Below the pieces are notes generated by a model. The model was given only the letters and a program-made list of their open reading frames with translations. It did not search any database and was not told the origin of the DNA. DNA of 64,000 bases, taken from assembly GCA_963791575.1 (NCBI GenBank), contig CAWBSY010000001.1, positions 62,001-126,000 on the forward strand, in the 5' to 3' direction. The position numbers were made by a program, and so were the translations under genes. This DNA is from JAOAPG01 sp963791575. GTDB taxonomy: Bacteria > Acidobacteriota > Terriglobia > Terriglobales > Acidobacteriaceae. This document shows, piece by piece, positions 19,014 to 28,415 of the stretch. Numbering within the stretch: the first letter of the stretch is position 1; each line of letters starts with the position of its first letter.

Positions 19014-20747
19014 TTAGTAGCCTATTGCCTGGCCGTTATTTCGTCCGTCGCTCGCACCCAAGCGTTCGCCGGTTTTTAAATCGATGGCTATGCACTCGCC
19101 ATCGCTCCAGTAGTGTTCCTGCTTTAACGTGTGTCCCTTTTGCTGGAGTATATGAATTGTATCTGGAGAAATGCCTGGCTCAATGTAACTTTCATCGGGG
19201 AGCCATTGATTGTGAAAGCGCGGAGCATTCACCGCCTGTTGAATATCGAGATGGTAATCGATGACTCCCATCAATATATTCGCAACGGTCGTGATGATGC
19301 GTGCGCCTCCGGGGGATCCGAGCACCATAAACAGCTTCCCGTCTTTAAGAATAATGGTCGGAACCATCGACGAGAGCGGCCGCTTGCCAGGGCCGATCGC
19401 GTTTGCCGGGCCTTGAATGAGCCCGAACATATTCGGCACTCCGGGCTTGGATGAAAAATCGTCCATCTCGTCGTTCAATAGAAAACCCAAACCTTGGGCG
19501 GTTACATGCGATCCAAAGCTGTCATTCAAAGTTGTTGTTACTGCCACTGCATTGCCATCCGCATCGACGACCGAGTAGTGCGTGGTGTGCTCGGTCTCAT
19601 GCACAACCAGCGGCTGCGGATGCAAGGCAGCATAGGTTTCAAGCTGGCTAAAAATTGCGGGGCGGTGAAGATCTTTGCTGACGCTCGCATGACTTGGATC
19701 TATCGACTCACGCCAAGCCGCACCGTATTTTTTATCAATGAGTTGCGCGACGGGGATCTTCGAAAAATCAGGATCTCCGAGAAATTCAGCGCGGTCAAAG
19801 AAGGCTCTGCGAAAGGCTTCGAGACTCAAATGCATAGATTCAGCCGAGCGGCTGCCGTACGAGGCTAAATCGTAGCCTTCCAGAATATTTAGGAGTTCAA
19901 CCAGAGCGATTCCACCGGACGAGGGTGGAGGGGCGCTGATAACTTCATATCCGCGATACGTACCGCGTATGGGCTCGCGTTCCTTCACTTCGTAGGCGGC
20001 GAGGTCGGCTGCGGTGAGCAATCCTCCGCCTTTTTGAATATCCGCTGCTAATTCCTGCGCTAGTTTCCCATGATAAAAATCCTCGGGATCAGCCGCGATG
20101 CGTTCGAGGGTTCGCGCCAGCTCGGGTTGACGTAAAATCTCGCCTTGCTTGTAGTAGTTGCCGTCCCGTTGAAAGATGCGACGCGATTCTGGAAATTTGG
20201 CGAGGTCTTCGTCTTGCAAATCTTTGGTGTCTTCCCATGCGAGCGGGTATCCCTCGCGGGCCAGCTTGATTGCTGGAGCCATGACTTGAGCCAGTGAAAG
20301 CTTGCCGTATTTCTTTTGTGCGAAGACCATGCCAGCGACAGAGCCGGGCACTCCAATGGACTTGTATCCAAGTACGCTCGCGTTCTCAATCACGTTTCCC
20401 TGAGCATCCAGATACATGTTGGCGGTCGCTGCAGCAGGAGCTTTTTCGCGATAGTCAATGAAATGAGTCGCGCCATCTGCCGTGCGGATCAACATGAATC
20501 CGCCGCCACCTAAGTTGCCAGCCTGCGGATGTACCACGGCTAAGGTAAAGCCCACGGCGACAGCAGAGTCTATGGCGTTCCCCCCAGCTTGCATGATTTG
20601 CACGCCAGTGCGGGATGCCAGTTCATGCACACTCGCCACTATAGCGTGTTGCGCATGGACGGGGTGAAACTGGGCAGCTGATAAGGAAACAGACGTTCCT
20701 AGAGAAAATGCAACGGCGAAAGTGAGAAACTTGGGAAAGAGTCGCAT
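19014..20747 (-). CDS. ggt: Gamma-glutamyltransferase
   Basis: Periplasmic or exported N-terminal-nucleophile enzyme of 577 residues that hydrolyses or transfers gamma-glutamyl groups, for example from glutathione. The signal peptide is MRLFPKFLTFAVAFSLG onward. The precursor self-cleaves before the catalytic Thr at about 388 in HTTHYSVVD. The large-subunit motif GGNAIDSAVAVGF and the small-subunit oxyanion motif GKRPLSSMVPT are present, with GSPGGARI near the end. Length and order match the family, so it should be active. ATG 20747 has a weak ribosome site. Confidence 0.96.
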   Translation of the reverse strand: MRLFPKFLTFAVAFSLGTSVSLSAAQFHPVHAQHAIVASVHELASRTGVQIMQAGGNAIDSAVAVGFTLAVVHPQAGNLGGGGFMLIRTADGATHFIDYREKAPAAATANMYLDAQGNVIENASVLGYKSIGVPGSVAGMVFAQKKYGKLSLAQVMAPAIKLAREGYPLAWEDTKDLQDEDLAKFPESRRIFQRDGNYYKQGEILRQPELARTLERIAADPEDFYHGKLAQELAADIQKGGGLLTAADLAAYEVKEREPIRGTYRGYEVISAPPPSSGGIALVELLNILEGYDLASYGSRSAESMHLSLEAFRRAFFDRAEFLGDPDFSKIPVAQLIDKKYGAAWRESIDPSHASVSKDLHRPAIFSQLETYAALHPQPLVVHETEHTTHYSVVDADGNAVAVTTTLNDSFGSHVTAQGLGFLLNDEMDDFSSKPGVPNMFGLIQGPANAIGPGKRPLSSMVPTIILKDGKLFMVLGSPGGARIITTVANILMGVIDYHLDIQQAVNAPRFHNQWLPDESYIEPGISPDTIHILQQKGHTLKQEHYWSDGECIAIDLKTGERLGASDGRNNGQAIGY

Positions 20748-20962
20748 GGAGCTATGTGGACCGAGGCAATATGAATACGCTCGCTCGGGTTGTTTCCAGC
20801 TTGGTACATCCGGCGGTCTGAATCGGAAAATAAACTCGAACGCGAACCTCTGAGGCTAGCGTAGCCAGTGCTGGGCAGTCAAATCAGGCATAGCCAGGAT
20901 TGCGGAAAAACTCAAATATGATTTAGACAAAACTTTACGACAGACTTTGGTACTGCCAAGCC

Positions 20963-21967
20963 TTACAGGTTCACTAATTGTGGGGCTGCTGTCGGATGCT
21001 GCGGAGATCGCCATGAGTCGACGATAGAAACTTGATGCACACACGATACAGTGCAATTCGGTGCGCATCCCTTCTCGGTCAGGTATTCCCGGCGTATATC
21101 GTTGACTGAGTAGTCTACCAATGGAATTCCAGGGTATCCGCGCTGTTGCGAACAGTAATGTACCAATCCGTTTTCACAGATGTATAAATAGCGCGCACCG
21201 GCGCGGCAGCGCCACTCATTGGGAAGCCCTTCGGCGATGTTATTTTGAAAGCCGTTGATGCGCGTGAAACTGCGTTTCGACATCGATTGCATTTCGCGAT
21301 ATACGCGTTTCTCTTCTTCGTTAAGCGGCTGAAGTTGTCCACTGCCGTCGTGAATGATGCCAATGGTCGAGGTAAATCCGAGGGCCACAGCGCGTTTTCC
21401 GATGGTCAAGGCATCTTGCGGGTGACGCACACCTCCGCCCACCACTGAATTAATGTTCACGTGAAAATCCGCATACTCGGAAAGCAGTTGCAGTTTCTTA
21501 TCAAGAACTTTCAGGCTCTTTTTCGACACGTCGTCGGGCGTAACGTTATCAATGGAAATTTGCAGCCACTCGAGGCCAGCACGATTCAGCCGCTGAATAC
21601 GATCTGCGACCAGCAAGTAGCCGTTCGTGATCATCCCGGCGATCATTCCATTTTTGCGAATGCGGGCAATAATTTCATCGAGTTCGGGATGAAGCAGCGG
21701 TTCGCCGCCGCTGATGGTAACAACGGACGTTCCCAACGCGCCAAGCTTGTCGACGCGCTCGAACATAATTTCGAGCGGAACCGGTTTGGAAAAATCGTCA
21801 TACTCATTGCAATATTCGCACGCGAGATTACAGCGACGCATGGGAATAATATGCGCGAGCAAGGGATGATCCGTCGAAAGCAAAGCCTTGGCAATTTTTC
21901 GGGCGCTGCGGAGATCGCGATGAAAACCTTTCAGGCGACGGCGCAAAGAAGTAGGGCTGGCAGACAT
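20963..21967 (-). CDS. Radical SAM protein with SPASM-like C-terminus
   Basis: Iron-sulfur enzyme of 334 residues. The radical SAM triad is C46-x3-C50-x2-C53 in MRRCNLACEYCNEY. SAM-contact GGEPLLHPE and a barrel follow. The C-terminal third has further cysteines (WRCRAGARYLYICENG, HYCSQQ, GCAPNCTVSC) suggesting auxiliary cluster binding as in SPASM or twitch proteins. Substrate is unknown. No peptide-precursor or quinohemoprotein partner lies beside it; neighbours are a gamma-glutamyltransferase and an amidohydrolase. It resembles HpnH/MoaA-like singletons of Acidobacteria only in outline. Confidence 0.88.
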   Translation of the reverse strand: MSASPTSLRRRLKGFHRDLRSARKIAKALLSTDHPLLAHIIPMRRCNLACEYCNEYDDFSKPVPLEIMFERVDKLGALGTSVVTISGGEPLLHPELDEIIARIRKNGMIAGMITNGYLLVADRIQRLNRAGLEWLQISIDNVTPDDVSKKSLKVLDKKLQLLSEYADFHVNINSVVGGGVRHPQDALTIGKRAVALGFTSTIGIIHDGSGQLQPLNEEEKRVYREMQSMSKRSFTRINGFQNNIAEGLPNEWRCRAGARYLYICENGLVHYCSQQRGYPGIPLVDYSVNDIRREYLTEKGCAPNCTVSCVHQVSIVDSWRSPQHPTAAPQLVNL

Positions 21968-22099
21968 GAAATTGAAGTTTCTATTACAGCATAGACGGAA
22001 GCTAAGTGCATCATTCTGAACAGTGTTCGGGGTGATTCATGGGCTGAATGGCGAAGAAAAGTACTTTTCCGACTAGTTCCGGCCCGCGGATTTCGCGGA

Positions 22100-23488
22100 T
22101 TAAGTAATGGCGGTTCGGCGCAGCGTAAGACCTGCCGCTGCCCAGCGTTGACCAGCGGCAACTTTAGGTATGATCATTTGCCTAGTCAGTTTTCCTATTG
22201 CAACGGGTTCCTTAGTGTTGTCGAGCAGCTTATCCAAATCTTCTCTCGAGTAATACTTCCCTCCGAAGATTACTGCCGCGATCTTTTGCGTATTGCTTAT
22301 GTCTTCGAGTGGATTCGCGTTTAGCAGCACCAAATCCGCCATGTGTCCCTTTTCGACGACTCCATATTTATCGAGGTTCACCAGGAATATTGCCGGATCG
22401 ATGGTCGCCGTCTGCAACGCCTGCGCCGGAGTGAATCCACTCTTGACCAGTAATTCAAGTTCCTGGTGAAGACTGAACCCTGGAATTACATACGGTGCGG
22501 GCGAATCAGTCCCCGCCATAAATTGCACTCCTGCGCGATGCATAGCGCTGACCAAATCGATGTCTCGTGCGACGATCTTTTTGGTTTCGGCCAGTTGCGC
22601 CGGAGATGTACAGCGTGAAAATTGTCCTTCGTCCCAGCCCCGGCGAACTTCAGCCGGGACGTACTTCAACCTGGAATCATCTTTTAATTGATGAATTTTA
22701 GACCAAGGATCGTCGAGATTTGCGCTGGCCTGCAACCAGACTAGAGCAGGAACGAGCCGAGTTCCGCGATCCGAGAGATGGACGAATAGATCCCACGCCT
22801 TCTTTGGATCGTAGGTTGCCCTGATCTCGGCTGCGAGAGCGGTGGACGCAGCTTCATCATGATTTGCAAGAGCGCGCAGCCCTTGCTTGCGAAGTTCGTC
22901 TTCGTTCGATGAACATGCCAGCATCACTCCGCTCAATTGCTCTATGCTCTTCGTCTCGTCACCAAAAGCCTCGGACACCGCTGGAGTGCTCAAGGCCATA
23001 GGTTTTAAATGGCTGGCGTTGTCGCCAAGAACATTGCCGGCAAAAATGTGCGGACTGAACAGTTCGCCGCCATTGGTGTCGGTTCGACGTTCCTCCAGCA
23101 GGCCGGTATTCCCGTCCATATCGCGTACGCCAGTTACTCCGTTTGCGATATAGAGTGCGCGGATCGACTGCTCGTTCCAAGCCGTTGCGAAGCCGGCGGT
23201 GTGCACGTGCATGTCCCATAAACCCGGGATCAGATACTTGCCGCTGCCGTTTACGACGCGGGTAGTCCGCGAGCTGGCAATCATTGCGAATTTAGCGACG
23301 GCCTCAATCCGGTCACGTTTAATGACAACTGACATGTGAGGTTTGACGCTGCCATCGCGAGTGTCAACGATGTTTATGTTGGTGAGGACGAGGGTTTCAG
23401 CGGCGAGGCTTCGTGGCGAAAGGTCTAGCCGGGATTGAGACCATAGGATCGAGCTCAAGCAGAAGCAAGCAAGGAAGGAGACTCTCAT
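22100..23488 (-). CDS. Secreted imidazolonepropionase-like amidohydrolase
   Basis: Exported metal-dependent hydrolase of 462 residues. ATG 23488 follows GAGGAG on the minus strand. The hydrophobic leader is MRVSFLACFCLSSILWS. Composite-domain strands (VLTNINIVDTRDGSV, KYLIPGLWDMHVHT with the HxH metal pair) come first and GVQFMAGTDSPAPYV holds the catalytic Asp. The C-terminal QALQTATIDPAIFL and EKGHMADLVLLNANPLEDI are classic for this family of prolidase- and imidazolonase-like enzymes. Secretion suggests hydrolysis of peptide-like or xenobiotic amides outside the cytoplasm. Confidence 0.9.
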   Translation of the reverse strand: MRVSFLACFCLSSILWSQSRLDLSPRSLAAETLVLTNINIVDTRDGSVKPHMSVVIKRDRIEAVAKFAMIASSRTTRVVNGSGKYLIPGLWDMHVHTAGFATAWNEQSIRALYIANGVTGVRDMDGNTGLLEERRTDTNGGELFSPHIFAGNVLGDNASHLKPMALSTPAVSEAFGDETKSIEQLSGVMLACSSNEDELRKQGLRALANHDEAASTALAAEIRATYDPKKAWDLFVHLSDRGTRLVPALVWLQASANLDDPWSKIHQLKDDSRLKYVPAEVRRGWDEGQFSRCTSPAQLAETKKIVARDIDLVSAMHRAGVQFMAGTDSPAPYVIPGFSLHQELELLVKSGFTPAQALQTATIDPAIFLVNLDKYGVVEKGHMADLVLLNANPLEDISNTQKIAAVIFGGKYYSREDLDKLLDNTKEPVAIGKLTRQMIIPKVAAGQRWAAAGLTLRRTAIT

Positions 23489-23670
23489 GTCCCAAACTCC
23501 TCGAACAAATTCTGCAAACGAACATCGCAGGTCGGACTAGACGGGCACATTGGCCCATCTCAAGCGGGGAAAAGTTCAGAGAAGGTTAAGACCGGGCGGT
23601 AGCAACGTCAAGTAGATTCGGTAGCGTGGTGCAGTTTTCGTGGGGAAACCGATCGCGCAGAATCATTGAG

Positions 23671-23736
23671 TGTCGCGGACGGGCGGGGACGCCGGTCGCT
23701 ACATCGAGAACAATCATGGGGCGCTCGGGATGACAG
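23671..23736 (+). repeat. Repeat family B copy 1
   Basis: TGTCGCGGACGGGCG starts a block ending GGCGCTCGGGATGACAG. The two sub-blocks occur again, in the same orientation, at 24318-24447. The copies flank the lone exbD gene. Otherwise the 350-base gap 23489-23839 holds no gene. Confidence 0.65.
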
Positions 23737-23839
23737 CGGAGAAAAGGATGCCGGGAACTTAATCGGAAGCGGGAGTGTCCAATGTACTCAGACACGCGCG
23801 TGCATTTGCTAAAGAAGAAATTGCCGAGGAGCAAACTCT

Positions 23840-24280
23840 ATGGCTTTCTCAAATGCAGGCGGAGGCTCGCCCCGGCCTCAAATGAACGTCACTCCGCTAA
23901 TCGATGTCTTGCTCGTGCTGATCATCGTTTTCATGGTGGTCGTGTCGATGGATAAGTCGACTGGCCTTGACGCGCAGATTCCGCAGCCACCGAAATCTCC
24001 GAATGAGCCTCCGCCGCCGGAACGCACGATTGTGATTCAGGTGGAATGGACCCAGGAGGGCCAGCCTCCAGCGCTCAAGATCAACAGCGAAAACGTAAAG
24101 TGGACGGACTTACACGACCGCTTGCAAGGTATTTTTGCCGGCCGTGTGGAGCGAGTGGCATTCGTGCGTGGCGACGATGACATCGATTTTGAGGATGTAG
24201 CGAAAGTGATCGACATTGCAAAGAAATCGGGAGTGGATAAAGTGGGATTGCTGACGAAAGATCGGGAGGTGACGGAGTAG
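23840..24280 (+). CDS. ExbD/TolR-family biopolymer transport protein, stand-alone
   Basis: Small inner-membrane protein of 146 residues with one transmembrane helix near the N-terminus (PLIDVLLVLIIVFMVVVS); the Asp in PLIDV is the conserved proton-path residue. The periplasmic part ends in a VAKVIDIAKKSGVDKVGLLT fold. GAGGAG precedes ATG 23840. It is clearly paralogous to the second ExbD at 54099-54539 (shared NVTPLIDVLLVL, PERTIVIQ/PDRTIVVQ and VDKVGL blocks). No exbB or tonB is adjacent, so it must work with partners encoded elsewhere, perhaps the set at 51.9-54.5 kb. Confidence 0.93.
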   Translation: MAFSNAGGGSPRPQMNVTPLIDVLLVLIIVFMVVVSMDKSTGLDAQIPQPPKSPNEPPPPERTIVIQVEWTQEGQPPALKINSENVKWTDLHDRLQGIFAGRVERVAFVRGDDDIDFEDVAKVIDIAKKSGVDKVGLLTKDREVTE

Positions 24281-24317
24281 AGGGGATGGACGGAAACTGG
24301 TCGCGCTGGGTCCCCAT

Positions 24318-24447
24318 TGTCGCGGACGGGCGAGGACGCCCGTCACCACATCGAGCGTGGGCGGTGGCTGGGAGCGGTGTAAGGTAGGATCCCTCGACTT
24401 GATGATCGTTCTCTTCGAGAACGATGATACGGCGCTCGGGATGACAG
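24318..24447 (+). repeat. Repeat family B copy 2
   Basis: Same outer blocks as copy 1 (TGTCGCGGACGGGCG and GGCGCTCGGGATGACAG) but with about 60 extra bases between them, including an ATGATCGTTCTC/GAGAACGAT inverted pair. Direct orientation relative to copy 1. Confidence 0.65.
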
Positions 24448-24506
24448 ATTGGGAAAGGCTTTCCCAACGACCATAGGCCTGCGATCAAAGGCCAACGACC
24501 AAGGGC

Positions 24507-26077
24507 CTAATCTCTCGCGCGGTTCTTGATCCAGATGGGCGCTGCCTACGAAGTGGAAGGCGTCTCTTATTTGATTCTCCAGGAAACGCTGATAGGCGAA
24601 GTGCAGCTTTACCTTTGCGGTCCGTGAATAGGACGAATGTTGGCGGCGAGACTGCTGCCTGCGTCATGTAATAGATCCTGACTTGTTGCTTCGCTGGCAC
24701 TGATGCTCGCTCAAAGTCGACGCGCTTGAGGAAGCGGTTCATCTCTCCCGTGCCGATGCGCTTGCGGCGCTCGGCTGCTACTTTCTCCAGCATGGGCCAA
24801 ATTTTCTCTGTACCAACTCCGGTTTCAGCGGACACGAATAGCACCGGAGCATAGCTTAGGAATTTCAGTCCGTAGCGCAATCTTTCTTCGTAGGCAGCTT
24901 TGTCGCCGGGACGTTTGCTTTCCTGCATGCGTGCGGCTTTCGACTGGCCGACTGGCTTTTTCGCACCGCTGATGACGAGATCCCATTTATTGACGATGAT
25001 AATGACGGAGCGCCCGCTCTCGTGGGCATAGCCAGCAATAGTCGCATCGAGCGCGCTGACGCCCTCCGTAGCATCGATCACCATCAATGCGATGTCGGCG
25101 GCTTCGAGATGCTTGCGGGCCATGACGACGGAAAGCTTTTCCGCCATGAGGTGAGTCTTGCCCTTGCGGCGGATGCCGGCGGTATCAATGAAGCGAAATT
25201 CCTTGCCATCGTGCTCGACGATTTCATCGACTGCATCACGCGTGGTTCCGGGGATAGGCGAAACGATGGCGCGCGATGTTCCCGTGAGGCGGTTGAGCAG
25301 CGTGGACTTGCCCACGTTGGGATGTCCGATGATGGCGACTTTGGTTTCTTTTGCCTCGGCTGCGGCGTCGAAATCCTGCCGCTCGCGATTATCCTCGGAC
25401 GCAGGTTCCAAGCCTTCAAGATCAAAAGTTTCAAGCTCCGAAGCTTCAAGTTTCGAGGATTCAGAGAGCCCATCTCTTTTGGATTGTTCTTCTTGTTCCG
25501 CTTTTACGTCGCGGGCAACTTTCTCGGGAGAACGGACCTTTGCATCGGCTTTTGACGTTTCAAGCTTCAACGATTCGAAGATCGCGTCGAGGATGTCGTC
25601 GGTTCCGCGTCCATGCTCGGCGGAAACCGGAAATATTTTTCGAATGCCCAGACGATGAAATTCATCGATGAGCCGCTGCTGCTTGTCTGTGTCGATCTTG
25701 TTGACTGCGAGAAATAGCGGCTTGCCGCCGCGGATCAGCAACCGCGCGAGATCAAGATCTGGTGCGGTGAGTTCGGTGCGTCCGTCGACGACCATGATAA
25801 TGGCGTCGGCCTCCTCGAGAGCGACTTTCGCCTGGGTGAAAATTGCTGACGGGATAAGACTCTCGTCGTCGGGAATAATTCCGCCGGTATCGACGATGCT
25901 GAGGCGCTGTCCGCGCCATTGCGCTTCGCCATACAACCGATCGCGAGTGATGCCGGGCTCGTCGCCAACAATGGCGCGGCGTGAACCGACAATGCGGTTG
26001 AAGAGAGTGGACTTGCCGACGTTGGGACGGCCAACAATAGCGAGGACGGGAAGTCCGGCGCTTGCGGGAGCACTCAT
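24507..26077 (-). CDS. der: Ribosome-assembly GTPase Der (EngA), two frame breaks near the C-terminus
   Basis: Essential double GTPase for 50S ribosome maturation. G domain 1 has GRPNVGKSTLFNR, DTGGI and NKID; G domain 2 has GHPNVGKSTLLNR, DTAGI and NKWD. An acidic linker joins them and a KH-like domain follows. The intact frame runs off into unrelated sequence after FTDRKGK and would stop at 24485. One extra A at 24608-24610 restores LHFAYQRFLENQIRDAFHFV, and a second extra base near 24543 restores GAPIWIKNRARD ending at TAG 24507-24509. With both removed the length is a whole number of codons (about 522 residues). The start is ATG 26077 or 26101. Confidence 0.93.
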
Positions 26078-26101
26078 CGAGTTGGATCGGATTCGGGTCA
26101 T

Positions 26102-26266
26102 AAAATAAGTCGTTGGTCTTTGGTCGACGGTCGTTGGCGCTGCTTCGTTAAATCTTTCGGCTGTTGGCCAGCGACGAACGACCAACGACCCTTACCGCGA
26201 GGGCAAATTGTTAACCACAGGCAAGCCCTGTCCCTATGCGGGGAGTGCCGCTATTATAGAGACTCT
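26102..26266. other. Divergent intergenic region der/helicase with degenerate short repeats
   Basis: Contains several GTTGGTC / GACCAACGACC type blocks. Similar blocks (AACGACC) occur at 24465-24505 at the other end of der. Both promoters should lie here, but no clear -35/-10 pair could be chosen. Confidence 0.4.
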
Positions 26267-28279
26267 GTGGCTTCTACTTCGGCTTCCAGCTCTAATCCGT
26301 CCACTTCTGCTGCTTCTAAATCCAGCAAGCAGGACGTCTCGCTTTACCAGTTCTTCGCTCCCGGTGGCGTGCTTTCGCGCACTCATCCCGCTTACGAGTT
26401 TCGCCGTGGACAGCTGCAAATGGCGCAGGCTGTCGAGCAAGCGCTCGAGGAAAAACGTCACCTCATTGTCGAAGCCGGGACGGGAACGGGGAAGACTCTC
26501 GCTTACCTTGTGCCTGTGATTCGGTCGGGCAAACGCGTCATTATTTCGACCGGAACCAAGAATCTGCAGGAACAGCTCTTTCATAAAGATATCCCATTTC
26601 TCGAGCAGGCGCTTTTTCCCGATGGCGAAGGGCAAGCTGAATGTCTGTTACATGAAGGGACGCAACAATTATTTGTGCCGCAAGAAACTCTACGACCTCA
26701 CCGATCAGCCGGTGCTCAGCGGACTTGAAGAGATCGAGCAGTATCGTGCCATTGCGGCGTGGGAGCAGGTTACGAAGACCGGTGATCGGGCTGAGCTGGC
26801 GTCGCTTCCTGAGGCTAGTGCGCTGTGGCATAAGCTCGACGCGCGTTCCGACACCTGTCTGGGACAGAAGTGCAGCTCGTTTGATCGCTGCTTCATCACG
26901 GAGATGCATCGCAAGGCGATCGAGAGCGACATCATCATCGTGAATCATCATTTGTTTTTTGCGGATCTCGCGATCAAACAGTCTTCCGATCACGCGCCGG
27001 ATGCGGGAATTCTGCCGGAAGTGGGCGCTGTGATCTTCGATGAAGCGCACGAACTCGAAGATGTGGCCGGCAGCTACTTCGGAGTATCGGTCAGCAATGG
27101 GCGGGTGGAAGAGTTGTGCCGCGATGTCGAAGCTTCGCTGCAACGCAATCATTTGATGTCGGCTTCGCTCTCGGGGGCGGTGAAGAGTTTGCGCGATCGC
27201 TCCATGTTTTTCTTTGCGCTTCTGCCGCAAGGTACTGGACGGTTTGCGTTCGAAAATCGCCGCGAGTTTCTGGAAGAAAATGGCGAGGAGTTCATCGCGT
27301 TGCAGCAGGCGTTGGGGCGGTTGGGATCGGAACTGGAAAATATTCCGTCGAAGCCGGAGGAAGTTTTCGCGTTTTGCCGGCGCGCGCAGGAGTTGCAGGC
27401 GCAGTTTGGGTTCCTGATGGAGTCTGAGGATCGCAATACGGTGTTTTGGATTGAACGCCGAATGAGCGGAAAGACGAATGTATTCTTGCAGGCTACTCCG
27501 ATTGATGTGGCTCCGATTTTGAAATCCTGCATGTTTGAGAAGCTGGAATGCGCCGTGCTGACTTCGGCGACACTGGCTGTGGGCGGCGGGTTCGAGTACA
27601 TGCGGCAGCGGCTTGGACTCGATCATGCTCGCGAAACCGTTTTGCCTTCGCATTTCGATTATGAGAGTCAGGCGTCTGCTTTATGTGCCTCCGGATTTGC
27701 CTGATCCGCGCACTCCGCAGTTCGCGGCCAAGGCTGCGGACCGGATTCGCCGGCTGCTTGAGATTACGCGAGGGCGGGCGTTTGTGCTCTTCACCAGCTA
27801 TGCGCAGATGAACGATGTGTATCAGCGATTGCTGGGAGAACTGGAATATCCCATGCTGCTGCAGGGCGATGCTCCGAAGAGTGCGCTTGCTGGAGGAGTT
27901 CCGGCTGACGCCGAATGCCGTGCTGTTCGCGACATCTTCTTTTTGGCAGGGCGTGGACGTGCAGGGCGAGCAGCTCAGTTGCGTGATTATCGACCGCCTG
28001 CCGTTTGCGGTGCCGAGCGATCCGGTAGTGGCGGCGCGGGTGAAAGCGATTGATGCCGATGGCGGAAATGCGTTTTTCCAGTATCAGGTGCCAGCGGCGG
28101 TGATTACGTTGAAGCAGGGATTTGGACGGCTGATCCGGTCACTGCATGATCGCGGATTGCTGGTGCTGCTGGATAATCGGATTCTGAAAAAGCAGTACGG
28201 GAAAGTGTTTATCGAGAGCCTGCCGAGTTATCGAAGGACGACAGAGATGAAGCAGGTGGAAGAGTTTTTTGGGAGTTGA
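26267..28279 (+). CDS. dinG: DinG/XPD-family ATP-dependent helicase, three frame breaks
   Basis: Superfamily 2 DNA helicase, about 669 residues after repair. The likely start is GTG 26267; the Q-like region is SLYQFFAPGGVLSRTHPAYEF (part). Walker A is EAGTGTGKTLAYL and the DEAH box FDEAHELEDVAG. HFDYES starts helicase domain 2 and GFGRLIRS is motif VI. Cys residues (NVCYMKGRNNYLC, CLGQKCSSFDRC) fit the iron-sulfur cluster domain of DinG/XPD. Frame changes by one extra base at 26613-26620 (FP then MAKGKL), near 27675 (ESQ then LLYVPP) and at 27886-27887 (KSAL then LEEFRL). Each flank stays well conserved, so the gene is recent or functional apart from these bases. Confidence 0.9.
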
Positions 28280-28415
28280 GTGAGGCCTCGATCTCGAGGG
28301 CTCGATCTCATGTTGCAGAAGTTTGCGTCTTGACAGACGGAATGGGCGCGGTATGCTTTTTGCTTCGCCGATTGCTGCGGGAATCGCGCAATCAGACGAG
28401 CGAAAGGACCTCCCC

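Noticed and set aside
26541..27653. Long minus-strand open frame (370 residues) opposite the helicase
   Set aside because: It mirrors the helicase coding strand, is rich in His/Arg/Gln as antisense frames often are, and has no ribosome site or family pattern.
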